Counted from the stretch's first letter, positions 55,472-64,000 are shown. The stretch is 64,000 bases of DNA from J054 sp963850255 (GCA_963850255.1 CAWKLL010000022.1:78259-142258), one strand, 5' to 3'. Notes: generated from the sequence alone by a model not told the origin. Program-made: numbers and translations.

Positions 55472-56815
55472 TCAGGTGGTTCTGGGGATGCGCAGAACTT
55501 GACCTACTACAATACGATCATTGCGCAAGTTATTGACAGAGCGAATATTTCTAAGCGTGACGTTATAGCGCGCAGCAATTTCGCTGAGCGTATCGCCCTG
55601 CCGGATCACATATTGACGCGGGGCGGGCCGATCGCCGCGGGCCAGGGTAGCCACCCGCGTACCGGGCGGCGGATTGGCATAAAAATAATCGCGCACCCCA
55701 TCAACCACCGCGGTGGCCAGACGCTGCTGATGTTGCTGGCTGGACAACTTGCGCTCGTCCTCGGGATTGGAAATAAACGCGGTTTCAATCAGCAGTGAGG
55801 GTATATCCGGCGACTTCAGCACCAGGAACGGTGCCTGCTGAACCCGGCGTTTACGCAAGTGGGTAAAGCCTGATAGCTCATCCAGGATCTCATCGCCCAC
55901 GTCCAGACTCATACTGAGGGAAGCGTTCTGGGAAAGATCCAGCAAAACCGAGGCCAGGGTCGGGTCTTTGTCATCCAGGCTAACGCCACCAATCAGATCA
56001 GCGGCATTCTCACGTTCGGCCAGGCGCCGCGACGCCTCATCCGTCGCGCCCTTCTCGGACAAGGCATACACCGTTGTGCCACGCACTCGCCGGTCATGAA
56101 AAGCATCGGCATGAATGGAAATAAACAGGTCGGCGTTGGCGGCACGGGCAGTTTCAATGCGGCCACGCAGCGGTACAAATTGATCGGCTGTACGCGTCAG
56201 TATCGCGCGCATGCCGGGCTCCACATCGATTTCAGCCGCCAGGCGACGACTGATCTGCAGGACGACATCTTTTTCGCGCGTGCCCTTGGGACCGCGTGCG
56301 CCCGGATCCTTGCCGCCGTGCCCGGGATCCACGGCAATCACCAGGTCGCGCGCCTGCCTGCCGACCGTAGCCTGGCTCTTCACGGCAGCCGGCACCGCCG
56401 CAGGCGCACTGGCGGACTGCAGATCGACGACCAGGCGATGACCGAAGTTGCCCTCCGGGCCAAGCACAAAGCTGCGCGGTCGCACGGCTTGCTTCAGGTC
56501 CAGCACAATGCGCACAGAACCATCATCACGATTGGCGCCGCGAATACGCGCCACCGTGCCAGTGCCGCTCGGAAACGGCACAGCGCCTGACGTCAGCCGG
56601 CTGGGTTTGATATCGATGACGACGCGGGCCGGCTTATCGCCGCTGGCCGGCAGCGTGAACAACTTGTGTTCCGCAGACTCGCTAAGATCCAGGGCAATGC
56701 GGGTGCGATCTGCCTGGGTCGCAATACGCAGGCCATCGATGCTGCCAGCCAGCGCTGCCGCGCTGCTGCTCAGCAAACAAACTGTCACCCCCACGGTGAA
56801 AAACTTGCTCGGCAT
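55472..56815 (-). CDS. amiB: N-acetylmuramoyl-L-alanine amidase, AMIN-amidase_3-LysM
   Basis: Periplasmic zinc amidase that splits septal peptidoglycan during cell separation. 447 residues: signal peptide (about 1-23, ALAG), AMIN domain (about 26-133), catalytic amidase_3 domain (about 158-380) and LysM (about 401-445; YVIRQGDTLSEIAARYNVT). Zinc/catalytic residues seen: H166, E181, H235 and E344. An inserted helical stretch (about 285-325) fits the regulatory helix of EnvC/NlpD-activated amidases. Named amiB by position between tsaE and mutL. Confidence 0.95.
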   Translation of the reverse strand: MPSKFFTVGVTVCLLSSSAAALAGSIDGLRIATQADRTRIALDLSESAEHKLFTLPASGDKPARVVIDIKPSRLTSGAVPFPSGTGTVARIRGANRDDGSVRIVLDLKQAVRPRSFVLGPEGNFGHRLVVDLQSASAPAAVPAAVKSQATVGRQARDLVIAVDPGHGGKDPGARGPKGTREKDVVLQISRRLAAEIDVEPGMRAILTRTADQFVPLRGRIETARAANADLFISIHADAFHDRRVRGTTVYALSEKGATDEASRRLAERENAADLIGGVSLDDKDPTLASVLLDLSQNASLSMSLDVGDEILDELSGFTHLRKRRVQQAPFLVLKSPDIPSLLIETAFISNPEDERKLSSQQHQQRLATAVVDGVRDYFYANPPPGTRVATLARGDRPAPRQYVIRQGDTLSEIAARYNVTLRNIRSVNNLRNDRIVVGQVLRIPRTT

Positions 56816-56882
56816 GCCCCCTGGTACTCCCGAATCCCTGTGCTCGCGCTTACCGCGATGCTGAAGGCTTTTCTTGATATAA

Positions 56883-56910
56883 ATTATATAGATAGAAAAA
56901 GTTTCTACAA
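56883..56910 (-). promoter_or_regulatory. Promoter upstream of amiB
   Basis: On the minus strand a perfect TATAAT (56888-56883) lies 16 nt after TTGTAG (56910-56905), in a short AT-rich gap between tsaE and amiB, about 65 nt before the amiB ATG. Suggests amiB and following genes have their own promoter. Confidence 0.55.
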
Positions 56911-56916
56911 GCCCAA

Positions 56917-57414
56917 TTAAGCTTGGGGGAAATCGGTGAGATTCTCCAGCAATGCATGGATTTCAGGCCCACAAGCCGGCTGAATCTGCAATTCAGCCAG
57001 CCGGCCCGGCAGGTCCAGCGCCAGCCTGACGCGCAAATCGGGCTGCGCCACCGCCGCACCACCCCGCTCAGGCCATTCCACCAGCAGCAACTCGCCCGGA
57101 CCGGGCAACTCAGCCAGGCCGAGGTATTCAGCTTCGCTTTCGGCCTGCAGCCGATATAGATCAACATGAAAAACCTTGCCCGCTGGCAAGCTGTAGGGCT
57201 CAACGAGCGTATAGCTCGGGCTGGGTACACGGCCCTGATGGCCGAGTGATCGCAACAGTCCGCGCACCAGGCTGGTCTTGCCGGCACCCAGCTGGCCCTG
57301 CAACCAGATGGTCAGGCCACGCTCATGAGGCTGCGCCAACAGCTCCCCCAGCCGACGACCCAGGCGGTCCGTGGCCGCCGCATCCGGCAGCGCTAGTCGC
57401 CGGGATTCAGACAT
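56917..57414 (-). CDS. tsaE: tRNA threonylcarbamoyladenosine ATPase TsaE
   Basis: P-loop ATPase required, with TsaB and TsaD, for the t6A modification at A37 of ANN-decoding tRNAs. 165 residues. Walker A GQLGAGKTSLVRGLLRSLG, SPSYTLVEPY, FHVDLYRL and LLVEWPERG are all seen. The ATG at 57414 lies inside the 3' end of nnr (22-nt overlap). Confidence 0.96.
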   Translation of the reverse strand: MSESRRLALPDAAATDRLGRRLGELLAQPHERGLTIWLQGQLGAGKTSLVRGLLRSLGHQGRVPSPSYTLVEPYSLPAGKVFHVDLYRLQAESEAEYLGLAELPGPGELLLVEWPERGGAAVAQPDLRVRLALDLPGRLAELQIQPACGPEIHALLENLTDFPQA

Positions 57415-58880
57415 GCGCGCAGTTCCGCAATAACATCACCCGCCAGCAGACCACGCTGACCGGCGCGAGCGGCTCGGTCACCCGCAAGCGCGTGCACCTG
57501 GGCGGCGGCCGCTGCTGCGGCAAACAGATTCTGCGGGTACTGCGCTAACAGTCCGGCGGTGATACCCGTGAGCACATCGCCCATGCCGGCCGTCGCCATG
57601 CCGGGATTACCGGCATCAATGAGCCAGGGCAATTGATCGGCGGCGCCCACCAGGCTGCCTCGCCCTTTAAGAATGGTGACCCCGCCATAGCGCCTGTTTA
57701 ATTCCCGCAGCGCCGACAGGCGATCCGCCTGAACACTGGCCGTGTCCAGGCCGAGCATGCGAGCGGCCTCGCCAGGATGCGGCGTGAGTATCCAATCTTC
57801 ACGGCACCGCGGACTCGCGGCCAGCAAATTCAGCGCATCGGCGTCGATAATCTTGCGCTGAGGCGCTTCAAGGACCCGCTGGAACAATGCCCTGGACCAA
57901 TCGTCCTGACCCAGACCGGGTCCCAGGGCAATCACGCTGGCGCGCGCCAGGACTGCATCCAGGTCGGCAGGCTGCTGTACCCCCAGGCACATTAGCTCTG
58001 GTCGATAACCGGTGACCGCCGCGACGTTTTCCGGCCGCGTGGCTACCGTTACCAGACCCGCGCCACTGCGCAGAGCCGCTTCCGCCGCCAGCCGCACGGC
58101 GCCACCCAGGCCAGCATTGCCGCCAATCACCAGCACATGCCCAAATAGACCTTTGTGCGCCGACGCCCGACGCGGCTGCAGCAGCTGACGCAGCTGGTCC
58201 GCCTGGTATAGGGCCAATGAGGCCTCGGGCTTGCCGATGGCCTGCGCCGGAATAGCCAGATCGTCGAACAGCACCTCGCCGACGCAATCCGGACCTGCGC
58301 CCAGATACAGTCCGCGCTTGCGCCCGACGAAGGTGACGGTCAGGTCAGCGCGGCTGGCGGCGCCAAGTATCTGCCCACTATCACCATGCAGTCCGCTGGG
58401 AATATCCACGGCGACCAAGGGTTTGCCGCTGCCATTTATCGCCTCGATGGCCTGCAGATAATTGCCGGACACCGGCCGATCCAGGCCCGTCCCCAGCAAA
58501 GCATCCATCAGCAATTCACTGTCTCTCAGCCGAGCGGGATCAAATTCCTCGACGCTGCCACCGGCCGCGGCAAAATCTTGCCAGGCTTGCGCGGCGTCGC
58601 CACGCAGTTTTGCGGGCGAACTCAATGCCATAACGCGCACCTGCAAACCGCCCGCCCGCGCCAAAGCCGCAATGACATAGCCGTCGCCGGCATTGTTTCC
58701 GGCGCCACACAAGATCAGCCAGCGACGGGCCTGCGGCCAGCGCTGGCGGGCTGCTGCGTAGGTCGCCTGGCCGGCGCGTTGCATCAATTGGTAACCCGGA
58801 ATGCCATAGCCTTCGATGGCCGCGCGATCCATGGCGCGAACCTCGGCGGCACTAAATAACAACTGTGAGAGAGAAGCCAT
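57393..58880 (-). CDS. nnr: Bifunctional NAD(P)H-hydrate epimerase/dehydratase
   Basis: Repairs damaged NAD(P)H hydrates. 495 residues, a fusion of NnrE (N-terminal about 210 residues; AAIEGYGIPGYQLMQRAG, LCGAGNNAGDGYVIAALA, ALLGTGLDRPVSG) and NnrD (C-terminal; VIGGNAGLGGAVRLAAEAAL, LTPHPGEAARMLG, GNPGMATAGMGDVLTGITAG). Start at the ATG at 58880. Divergent from queG. Confidence 0.96.
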   Translation of the reverse strand: MASLSQLLFSAAEVRAMDRAAIEGYGIPGYQLMQRAGQATYAAARQRWPQARRWLILCGAGNNAGDGYVIAALARAGGLQVRVMALSSPAKLRGDAAQAWQDFAAAGGSVEEFDPARLRDSELLMDALLGTGLDRPVSGNYLQAIEAINGSGKPLVAVDIPSGLHGDSGQILGAASRADLTVTFVGRKRGLYLGAGPDCVGEVLFDDLAIPAQAIGKPEASLALYQADQLRQLLQPRRASAHKGLFGHVLVIGGNAGLGGAVRLAAEAALRSGAGLVTVATRPENVAAVTGYRPELMCLGVQQPADLDAVLARASVIALGPGLGQDDWSRALFQRVLEAPQRKIIDADALNLLAASPRCREDWILTPHPGEAARMLGLDTASVQADRLSALRELNRRYGGVTILKGRGSLVGAADQLPWLIDAGNPGMATAGMGDVLTGITAGLLAQYPQNLFAAAAAAAQVHALAGDRAARAGQRGLLAGDVIAELRACLNPGD

Positions 58881-58936
58881 GGCGCAATTATACTGTCGGA
58901 ACACGTTCAGTCCGCTGGTGGCAATTTTTGAACTCG

Positions 58937-59998
58937 ATGCAACTTGATCCGCCGGCCATGGTTCGACAACTGCGCGCCTGGGCGCAAGAACTCGGTTTTC
59001 AGCAACTGGGGATCAGCGGTACCGATCTGGTGCAGGCTGAACAGCGTCTCGAACACTGGCTGGGGCAGGATTACCACGGCGAGATGGCCTATCTGGCCCG
59101 CCATGGAAAACGCCGCAGCCGGCCGGATGAACTGATACCGGGGACCCGCAGCGTCATTATGCTGCGCATGGATCATCTGCCTGACGAGGCCGTGACGCCG
59201 ACGACCCGGCTAAAACAAAAAGATATCGCCTACATCGCGCGCTATGCGCTGGGTCGCGACTATCACAAGATCATGCGTCGGCGGCTGCAAAAGCTGGCCG
59301 AGCGTCTTCAGCAACAGATCGGCCCATTCGGCTTTCGCGCTTTTGTCGACAGCGCGCCGGTAATGGAAAAGCCGCTGGCGGCCAAGGCCGGACTGGGCTG
59401 GCAGGGTAAGCACACCAACCTGATTAATCGCCATGCCGGCTCCTGGTTCATGCTCGGCTGCATTTACACCGACCTGGAGCTGCCACCGGATGAGCCCGTC
59501 ACCAATCACTGCGGCAGTTGCAGGGCATGCCTGGACGTCTGCCCGACGCAAGCCATTATTGCGCCCTATTTGCTCGATGCACGACGCTGTATTTCCTACC
59601 TGACTATCGAGTACCGCGGCAGCATTCCCGTGGAGTTGCGCCCGGCGCTGGGCAACCGGATATTTGGCTGCGACGACTGTCAGCTGGTCTGTCCCTGGAA
59701 TAAATATGCCAAGCCCAGTCATGAAGCAGACTTTCAGCCCCGCCACGGCCTCGACCAGGCCAAGCTGACTGACTTATTCGCATGGAGTGAAGCCGACTGG
59801 CAGCAGCGCACCGAGGGCAGCGCCATTCGACGCACGGGCTACACCGGCTGGTTACGCAACCTGGCTGTGGCGCTGGGCAACGCGGACGACGTGAATGCGG
59901 CCCTGGCGGCGCTGGCCACCCGGGCCGGACATTCCACGGAGCTGGTCAATGAGCACATCAGTTGGGCCATGCAGCGCCAGCATGACAAAGCCCGCTGA
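58937..59998 (+). CDS. queG: Epoxyqueuosine reductase QueG
   Basis: Cobalamin- and Fe-S-dependent enzyme for the last step of queuosine synthesis in tRNA. About 353 residues. Two [4Fe-4S] motifs are seen: CGSCRACLDVCPTQA and CDDCQLVCPWN. GLGWQGKHTNLI and DSAPVMEKPLAAKAG are also typical. Start at the ATG at 58937; an ATG at 58958 is possible. Divergent from nnr, as in other gammaproteobacteria. Ends before a bidirectional terminator. Confidence 0.95.
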   Translation: MQLDPPAMVRQLRAWAQELGFQQLGISGTDLVQAEQRLEHWLGQDYHGEMAYLARHGKRRSRPDELIPGTRSVIMLRMDHLPDEAVTPTTRLKQKDIAYIARYALGRDYHKIMRRRLQKLAERLQQQIGPFGFRAFVDSAPVMEKPLAAKAGLGWQGKHTNLINRHAGSWFMLGCIYTDLELPPDEPVTNHCGSCRACLDVCPTQAIIAPYLLDARRCISYLTIEYRGSIPVELRPALGNRIFGCDDCQLVCPWNKYAKPSHEADFQPRHGLDQAKLTDLFAWSEADWQQRTEGSAIRRTGYTGWLRNLAVALGNADDVNAALAALATRAGHSTELVNEHISWAMQRQHDKAR

Positions 59999-60010
59999 GC
60001 GGAGGCAAAA

Positions 60011-60037
60011 AAAAGCCCCGCCAGAGCGGGGCTTTTT
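60011..60037. terminator. Bidirectional rho-independent terminator
   Basis: GCCCCGC (60015-60021) pairs with GCGGGGC (60026-60032), with an A run before and a T run after. It can end both queG (plus) and the PEP-CTERM gene (minus). Confidence 0.93.
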
Positions 60038-60053
60038 CGCCTTAATGAGTTAT

Positions 60054-60557
60054 TCAGCTACGCAGGCGACGGCGCAGTCCGAATGCCGCCAGACCCGCAA
60101 AGATCAGACCCAGCGTGGCGGGCTCAGGCAATGCTGCCTGGGCAGTTTTCGGGGTAACAGAAAGACCACCGAATGAAGCACTCCTCCAGATAATCCCGGA
60201 ATCGTTCTTCAGGCCACAACCGATAAACAAGCAGCCAAAGCCGACGCCCGGACCCTTAAGGTTCCAGGCCTGCAGAAAAGGATTCAAATGACTGGAACCG
60301 GCGCTGTAAAAGAATGCGCCCGGATTGCCAGACCAGCTGCCAATGGACTCGCCTCTGCGGAAGCCTTCGATCATGAAAGAAGTCAGATCACCGGCTTTGA
60401 CAAGCCTTTGACCAGAGTCTTCATAGCTAAACATACCGGCCAGGCTGTAACCCTTGGAGCCCTGCCAGGCAACGTTATAGCCCATGGGGGCGGCGCTGAC
60501 CGTTGCGCTTAGCAACAGCAGTGCGAGAGAAATGGTAACTAAACGAGCGTTTTTCAT
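60054..60557 (-). CDS. PEP-CTERM sorting-domain exported protein
   Basis: 167-residue exported protein. Signal peptide about residues 1-22 (LLLLSATVSAAP). The C-terminus has the exosortase sorting signal: LPEPATLGL, a hydrophobic helix, then basic RRRLRS. Proteins of this kind are cleaved at the inner membrane by EpsH-type exosortase and go to the surface or extracellular matrix. The middle region is Gly/Ser/Phe-rich with two Cys and is not recognised. No exosortase gene is in the window. ATG start. Confidence 0.88.
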   Translation of the reverse strand: MKNARLVTISLALLLLSATVSAAPMGYNVAWQGSKGYSLAGMFSYEDSGQRLVKAGDLTSFMIEGFRRGESIGSWSGNPGAFFYSAGSSHLNPFLQAWNLKGPGVGFGCLFIGCGLKNDSGIIWRSASFGGLSVTPKTAQAALPEPATLGLIFAGLAAFGLRRRLRS

Positions 60558-60664
60558 TGTCTTTTAGTGCTCCGTGCCGGACAAATTTTCAACTGACGGT
60601 AAGAATAACCAAGGAATGGCCCGTAAACAAACATTTTTTCACATAATGAAAAAACTTTAAAGCC

Positions 60665-60685
60665 CTGTTTTTCAACGGAAAACAG
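60665..60685 (-). terminator. Weak terminator-like hairpin after panC
   Basis: CTGTTTT (60665-60671) and AAAACAG (60679-60685) form a 7-bp stem just past the panC stop. The T run on the minus strand comes about 15 nt later, so it is at best a weak terminator. Confidence 0.3.
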
Positions 60686-60687
60686 CG

Positions 60688-61533
60688 TTAAACGCGTACC
60701 GAAATATTATCTATCAAACGCGCTTTCCCGGCAAATGCTGCTGCCAGTACGGCAAATCGCTTCGCTTTGACCTGCGGTGGACCCAGGTCCGGGGCGCGCA
60801 CGGCAAAGTAATCCGCTCGCAGACCCGCAGACTTGAGCTGCGCCAGGGCGGCCTTTTCCAGCCGCCGGAAGGCTCGATCGCCGGCGCGCAGCTGCTGCGC
60901 ACACCGCCTGAGCGCCTGGTATATAGACGCGGCGGACTGCCGTTGCTTAGGGTTGAGATACTGATTGCGCGAACTCAGCGCCAGGCCGTCGGATTCCCTT
61001 TGGGTCACCCCGGAAACAATCCTGACGGGCATATGCAGGTCAGCCACCATGCGCTGAATGATCAGCAATTGCTGATAGTCCTTGCGGCCAAAAACCGCCA
61101 CATCCGGCTGTACCTGGTTGAACAGGCGGCAAACCACGCTGGTTACGCCGTCGAAATGGCCGGGTCGGGCCTTGCCGCACAGCGTCGCGGAAAGACCTGG
61201 CACCGTGACCTGTGTCATCTGGTCCAGCCCGAAGGGATAAATGTTTCCAGCGTCCGGCGTATACAACAGATCCGTGCCTAACTCGCGCAGATGACGACGA
61301 TCACCGGCCAGGGTGCGCGGATAGGCCGCAAAGTCTTCCCGCGGACCGAATTGGCTGGGATTAACAAAGATCGAAACCACCACACGATCGGCATGGCGAG
61401 CAGCCAGCGCCACCAGGCTCAAATGTCCGCGGTGCAGATTACCCATGGTGGGCACTAACGCGATACGTTCGCCGCGGGCGCGCCAGTGCGAGAGCACTCG
61501 GCGCAGGCTGCGATGGGCACTAATTGTCTGCAT
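60688..61533 (-). CDS. panC: Pantothenate synthetase
   Basis: Joins pantoate and beta-alanine using ATP to make vitamin B5. 281 residues. PTMGNLHRGHLSLVALA, SIFVNPSQFGPREDFAAYPR, VFGRKDYQQLLIIQRMVADL and LALSSRNQYLNPKQR are the family motifs. ATG at 61533, 24 nt after panB. Confidence 0.97.
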   Translation of the reverse strand: MQTISAHRSLRRVLSHWRARGERIALVPTMGNLHRGHLSLVALAARHADRVVVSIFVNPSQFGPREDFAAYPRTLAGDRRHLRELGTDLLYTPDAGNIYPFGLDQMTQVTVPGLSATLCGKARPGHFDGVTSVVCRLFNQVQPDVAVFGRKDYQQLLIIQRMVADLHMPVRIVSGVTQRESDGLALSSRNQYLNPKQRQSAASIYQALRRCAQQLRAGDRAFRRLEKAALAQLKSAGLRADYFAVRAPDLGPPQVKAKRFAVLAAAFAGKARLIDNISVRV

Positions 61534-61557
61534 GGCAATCCGGCGACTCAGCCGCGC

Positions 61558-62388
61558 TCAGGAAAAACAGTGCTCGTCAGCCGGGTATTCGCGTGATTTC
61601 ACCGCCGCCACAAACGCCGCACAGGCATCCAGCACCGACCCCTGACCGACGGAGAAATCTTTCACGAAGCGCGGCAGGCGCCCGCCGGTAATGCCGAGAA
61701 TGTCGTAAAGCACCAGAATCTGCCCATCCACGGACGGCCCGGCGCCGATGCCAATGACCGGCACCTGCAGCGCATCTCTGATCGCGCTACCCAATTCATT
61801 CGGCACGCATTCCAGCAATACGAGATCGGCGCCGGCATCCTGCAGGGCCTTGGCATCGTCCAGCATGCGCCGCGCTTGATCAGCATCGCGCCCCTGGACC
61901 TTGAAGCCGCCTATCTTGTGTACCGACTGCGGCTTCAGGCCCAGGTGAGCACAGACCGGAATGTCGTGGTCGGCCAGATGCTGGACGATACTCACCTGGC
62001 TCGCACCGCCTTCAAGTTTGACCATCATGGCGCCGCCGGACTGCATCAGCCGGACCGCGTTCTCCAACGCCTGGTTGGCGTTGCTGTAACTCATAAACGG
62101 CATATCCGCGACCAGAAAGGCGCGTTGCAAACCGCGAGCCACGCTCCGCGAGTGATAAATAATGTCTTCCACGGTGACGGGGACGGTCGTGTCGTGCCCC
62201 TGCACCACCATGCCCAGACTGTCACCTACCAGCACCAGATCGGTACCGGCGGCGTCGACCAGTCGAGCGAAACTCGCGTCATAGGCCGTCAGACAGGCAA
62301 TGGGCTCGCCGGCTGCTTTCATCTCTGCAAGGGTGGAAACGTTCACCGGCGGCTTATCCATGCCGCGCTCCTGGAGTTGCTTGTACAT
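61558..62388 (-). CDS. panB: 3-methyl-2-oxobutanoate hydroxymethyltransferase
   Basis: First committed step of pantothenate synthesis, making ketopantoate with methylene-tetrahydrofolate. 276 residues. LTAYDASFARLVDAAGTDLV, VGDSLGMVVQGHDTT, VKLEGG and GIGAGPSVDGQILVLYD are seen. ATG at 62388; an ATG at 62361 is also possible. Upstream of panC. Confidence 0.97.
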   Translation of the reverse strand: MYKQLQERGMDKPPVNVSTLAEMKAAGEPIACLTAYDASFARLVDAAGTDLVLVGDSLGMVVQGHDTTVPVTVEDIIYHSRSVARGLQRAFLVADMPFMSYSNANQALENAVRLMQSGGAMMVKLEGGASQVSIVQHLADHDIPVCAHLGLKPQSVHKIGGFKVQGRDADQARRMLDDAKALQDAGADLVLLECVPNELGSAIRDALQVPVIGIGAGPSVDGQILVLYDILGITGGRLPRFVKDFSVGQGSVLDACAAFVAAVKSREYPADEHCFS

Positions 62389-62409
62389 CCTGTCTATCTC
62401 CGGCGTGAA

Positions 62410-63057
62410 TCAGGCCAGTGCGGATACCAGCGGGTTGAAAAAATGTCGGCCGCTGCGAATTCTTCGAATTTCTGTCAGCAGCATGTCGTAGTGGCCGTCA
62501 TTGTGAATCGGATCAATGGTCGCAGCATTCACGATCAGCAAGGGCGCCGCGTCATAGTCATGGAAAAAGCGCGCATAGGCCTCGCCCAGGCGTTCCAGGT
62601 AACGACGGCCAATGCGCTGTTCATAATTAATACCGCGCTGGGCAATGCGAAACAGCAAAGTGTCAACGGGCGCCTGCAGGTAAACCACCAGGTCCGGAGC
62701 CGGCCCCGACAGGGACAGGGACTGATGAACCTTTTCATAGAGTTCCAGCTCATCTCGATCGAGGTTGATCCCGGCAAACAGCTGGTCTTTCTCGATCATA
62801 AAATCAGACACGCGCAAATTACTGAAAATATCCGCCTGGCGAAGATCTTCGATCTGGCGCGCGCGCTGAAACAGAAAGAACAGCTGGGTCGGCAGCGCCG
62901 CGCCGCGCGGATCCTGATAAAAGCGCTCCAGGAACGGGTTGGCCGCCGGCTCTTCCAGCAGCAGTTCGGCTTCCAGGCTCTCGGACAGGCGCCGCGCAAG
63001 ACTGGTCTTGCCCACACCAATGGGGCCTTCGATGGCTATGTAACGAGTTTCGGGCAT
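62410..63057 (-). CDS. Deoxynucleoside kinase
   Basis: 215-residue deoxynucleoside/deoxyadenosine kinase-like salvage enzyme. P-loop IEGPIGVGKTSLARRLSES; DQLFAGINLDRDELELYEKVHQ and LVVYLQAPVDTLLFRIAQRG match the family. Position between folK and panB is common in gammaproteobacteria. The preferred nucleoside cannot be told. ATG start. Confidence 0.9.
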   Translation of the reverse strand: MPETRYIAIEGPIGVGKTSLARRLSESLEAELLLEEPAANPFLERFYQDPRGAALPTQLFFLFQRARQIEDLRQADIFSNLRVSDFMIEKDQLFAGINLDRDELELYEKVHQSLSLSGPAPDLVVYLQAPVDTLLFRIAQRGINYEQRIGRRYLERLGEAYARFFHDYDAAPLLIVNAATIDPIHNDGHYDMLLTEIRRIRSGRHFFNPLVSALA

Positions 63058-63098
63058 GCGGCCTTACTGGTTATTTCTTGTTGCCCCGGGGGGCCGGT

Positions 63099-63596
63099 TT
63101 ATTCCAGCGGGTGAAGACTGTCGGGGGCAAAACCTGCAGTCAGCATACGCAGCGGACTGAGTCCCGGGATCTGCAATCCCGGCGCCACTTCAAGCAGCGG
63201 CAACAATACAAAATTTCGCTGACTAATGCCCGGATGCGGGATAGAAAGTCCTGTCTCGTCCAGGCGCTGCTGACCGTAGCTCAGAATATCCAGGTCGAGA
63301 CGCCGGGCACCCCAGCGCTGACTGCGCAACCGATCCCGACCGGCAGCACGTTCCAGAGATTGCAATTCTTCCAGCAAACGCCGCGGCGGCAAGCGTGTCA
63401 GCAGCCCCACCACGGCGTTAACGTAGTCCGGCTGATCCTGCGGACCCATGGGCTTATTCCGATACAGGCGCGAAACCAGATAAAGCCGCGAATCCGGGAG
63501 AGCGCGCAGCGCAATGATGGCCTGGCGCAATTGCGCCGCAGGATCATCCAGATTACTGCCCAGGCCGAGCCAGACAGGTATCCAGCGCCCGGACAT
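63099..63596 (-). CDS. folK: 6-hydroxymethyl-dihydropterin pyrophosphokinase
   Basis: Folate synthesis enzyme transferring pyrophosphate from ATP to the pterin. 165 residues. VWLGLGSNLDDPAAQLRQAI, SRLYRNKPMGPQDQPDYVNA, WGARRLDLDILSYG and IPHPGISQRNFVLLPLLEV are characteristic. ATG at 63596, 3 nt after the pcnB stop. Confidence 0.97.
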   Translation of the reverse strand: MSGRWIPVWLGLGSNLDDPAAQLRQAIIALRALPDSRLYLVSRLYRNKPMGPQDQPDYVNAVVGLLTRLPPRRLLEELQSLERAAGRDRLRSQRWGARRLDLDILSYGQQRLDETGLSIPHPGISQRNFVLLPLLEVAPGLQIPGLSPLRMLTAGFAPDSLHPLE

Positions 63597-63599
63597 GAG

Positions 63600-64000
63600 T
63601 CAGGGCGCAGGTGGCGACGAGGAACCATTGCGACGCGGCGAGCGCCGACGACGACGACGCCGAGCGGGCTTGTCCGCCTCTGCGGCCGGGGCATGCCCTT
63701 GCTGCATCTCATCCCAGAATGTCACCAGTTGGGCATCGACTTCACCGACAGCGGCGCGCAGCACCAGCAAGTCGTAGGCTGCGCGGAACCGCTTGTGTTC
63801 CGGCAGACGCCGGGCACGGCGGCCACCGGGGTTTTCCAAACGCAGCTGCATTTGCAGCATTTCACGCATGGGCAGACTGAAGCGGCGCGGCAAGCGCGAC
63901 GCGCTGGCACTGGGCAGTGCTGGCTTCCGCAGCGGCGACAATCATCGCCTGGGTCGGCATGGATTCGCCGTCCGCGACCAGTTCAGACTGGCGGGCCTGC
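63600..64000 (-). CDS. pcnB: Poly(A) polymerase I, C-terminal end (partial, frameshifted)
   Basis: 3' end of the gene for the enzyme that adds poly(A) tails to RNA and marks it for decay; the 5' part lies beyond the window. The C-terminal domain is clear: FSLPMREMLQMQLRLENP and LPEHKRFRAAYDLLVLRAAV, followed by a basic RRRRRRRSPRR tail. Upstream of 63891 the sense continues in a different frame (MIVAAAEASTAQCQRVAL). One extra base at 63891 explains the break: CTT-G-CCG. As read, translation would end soon after the shift. Adjacent to folK as usual. Confidence 0.85.

Noticed and set aside
56912..56927. CCCAA/TTGGG hairpin at the tsaE stop codon as a terminator
   Set aside because: Only a 5-bp stem spanning the stop codon; the T run comes too late, and the position overlaps the amiB promoter region.
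23..64000. CRISPR arrays, insertion sequences or prophage genes
   Set aside because: I found no regularly spaced exact repeats of CRISPR size and no transposase, integrase or phage structural gene. The only strong repetition is inside coding sequence of the giant gene and rpsF.

Overview
The window comes from a GC-rich Gram-negative bacterium, most likely a gammaproteobacterium outside the enteric group. The evidence is gene order. One block reads nnrE/D-tsaE-amiB-mutL-miaA-hfq-hflX-hflK-hflC-yjeT-purA. A second reads rnr-rlmB-rpsF-rpsR-DUF2232-rplI-dnaB. Two more are rpsP-rimM-trmD-rplS and pcnB-folK-dNK-panB-panC. A single-domain autotransporter barrel, lipoproteins, a TRAP transporter and a PEP-CTERM protein also point to a diderm envelope. 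I cannot name the species.

Layout. 1-10243, all minus strand: ffh, then rpsP-rimM-trmD-rplS, running with a 2-nt gap into a TRAP transporter set (TatT-like lipoprotein, DctP, DctQ, DctM), a sorbosone-dehydrogenase-like propeller protein and sppA. 10404-17253: a CNNM/CBS transporter and radA, then a plus-strand signalling cassette (CHASE2 receptor Ser/Thr kinase, PP2C phosphatase, two-domain FHA protein). 17269-24027, minus: dnaB, rplI, a DUF2232 membrane protein, rpsR, rpsF, rlmB, rnr. 24057-24224: tRNA-Leu(CAG) with a clear promoter and terminator.

24226-47328 is accessory DNA between tRNA-Leu and purA, two loci that are close neighbours in some relatives such as pseudomonads. It carries an LLM-class flavin oxidoreductase, a 13.4-kb gene for a giant repeat-built autotransporter, a short hypothetical gene, a cytochrome c with one lost haem site, a Ca-type P-type ATPase, a carotenoid oxygenase and two lipoproteins (DUF3313, DUF6279). 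47341-58880, minus: the conserved purA-to-nnr block. 58937-64000: queG (plus), a PEP-CTERM protein, panC, panB, a deoxynucleoside kinase, folK and the 3' end of pcnB, which is cut by the window edge.

The most unusual object is the giant autotransporter (25641-39093, minus). It has a signal peptide, about 4,100 residues of hierarchically repeated passenger (units of about 52, 108 and 138 residues), seven closely spaced cysteine pairs, a three-copy cysteine module and a 12-stranded-type C-terminal barrel ending in Phe. It is split by one extra base near 32914-32917. A second single extra base splits pcnB at 63891, so sequencing error must be excluded before either break is treated as biological.
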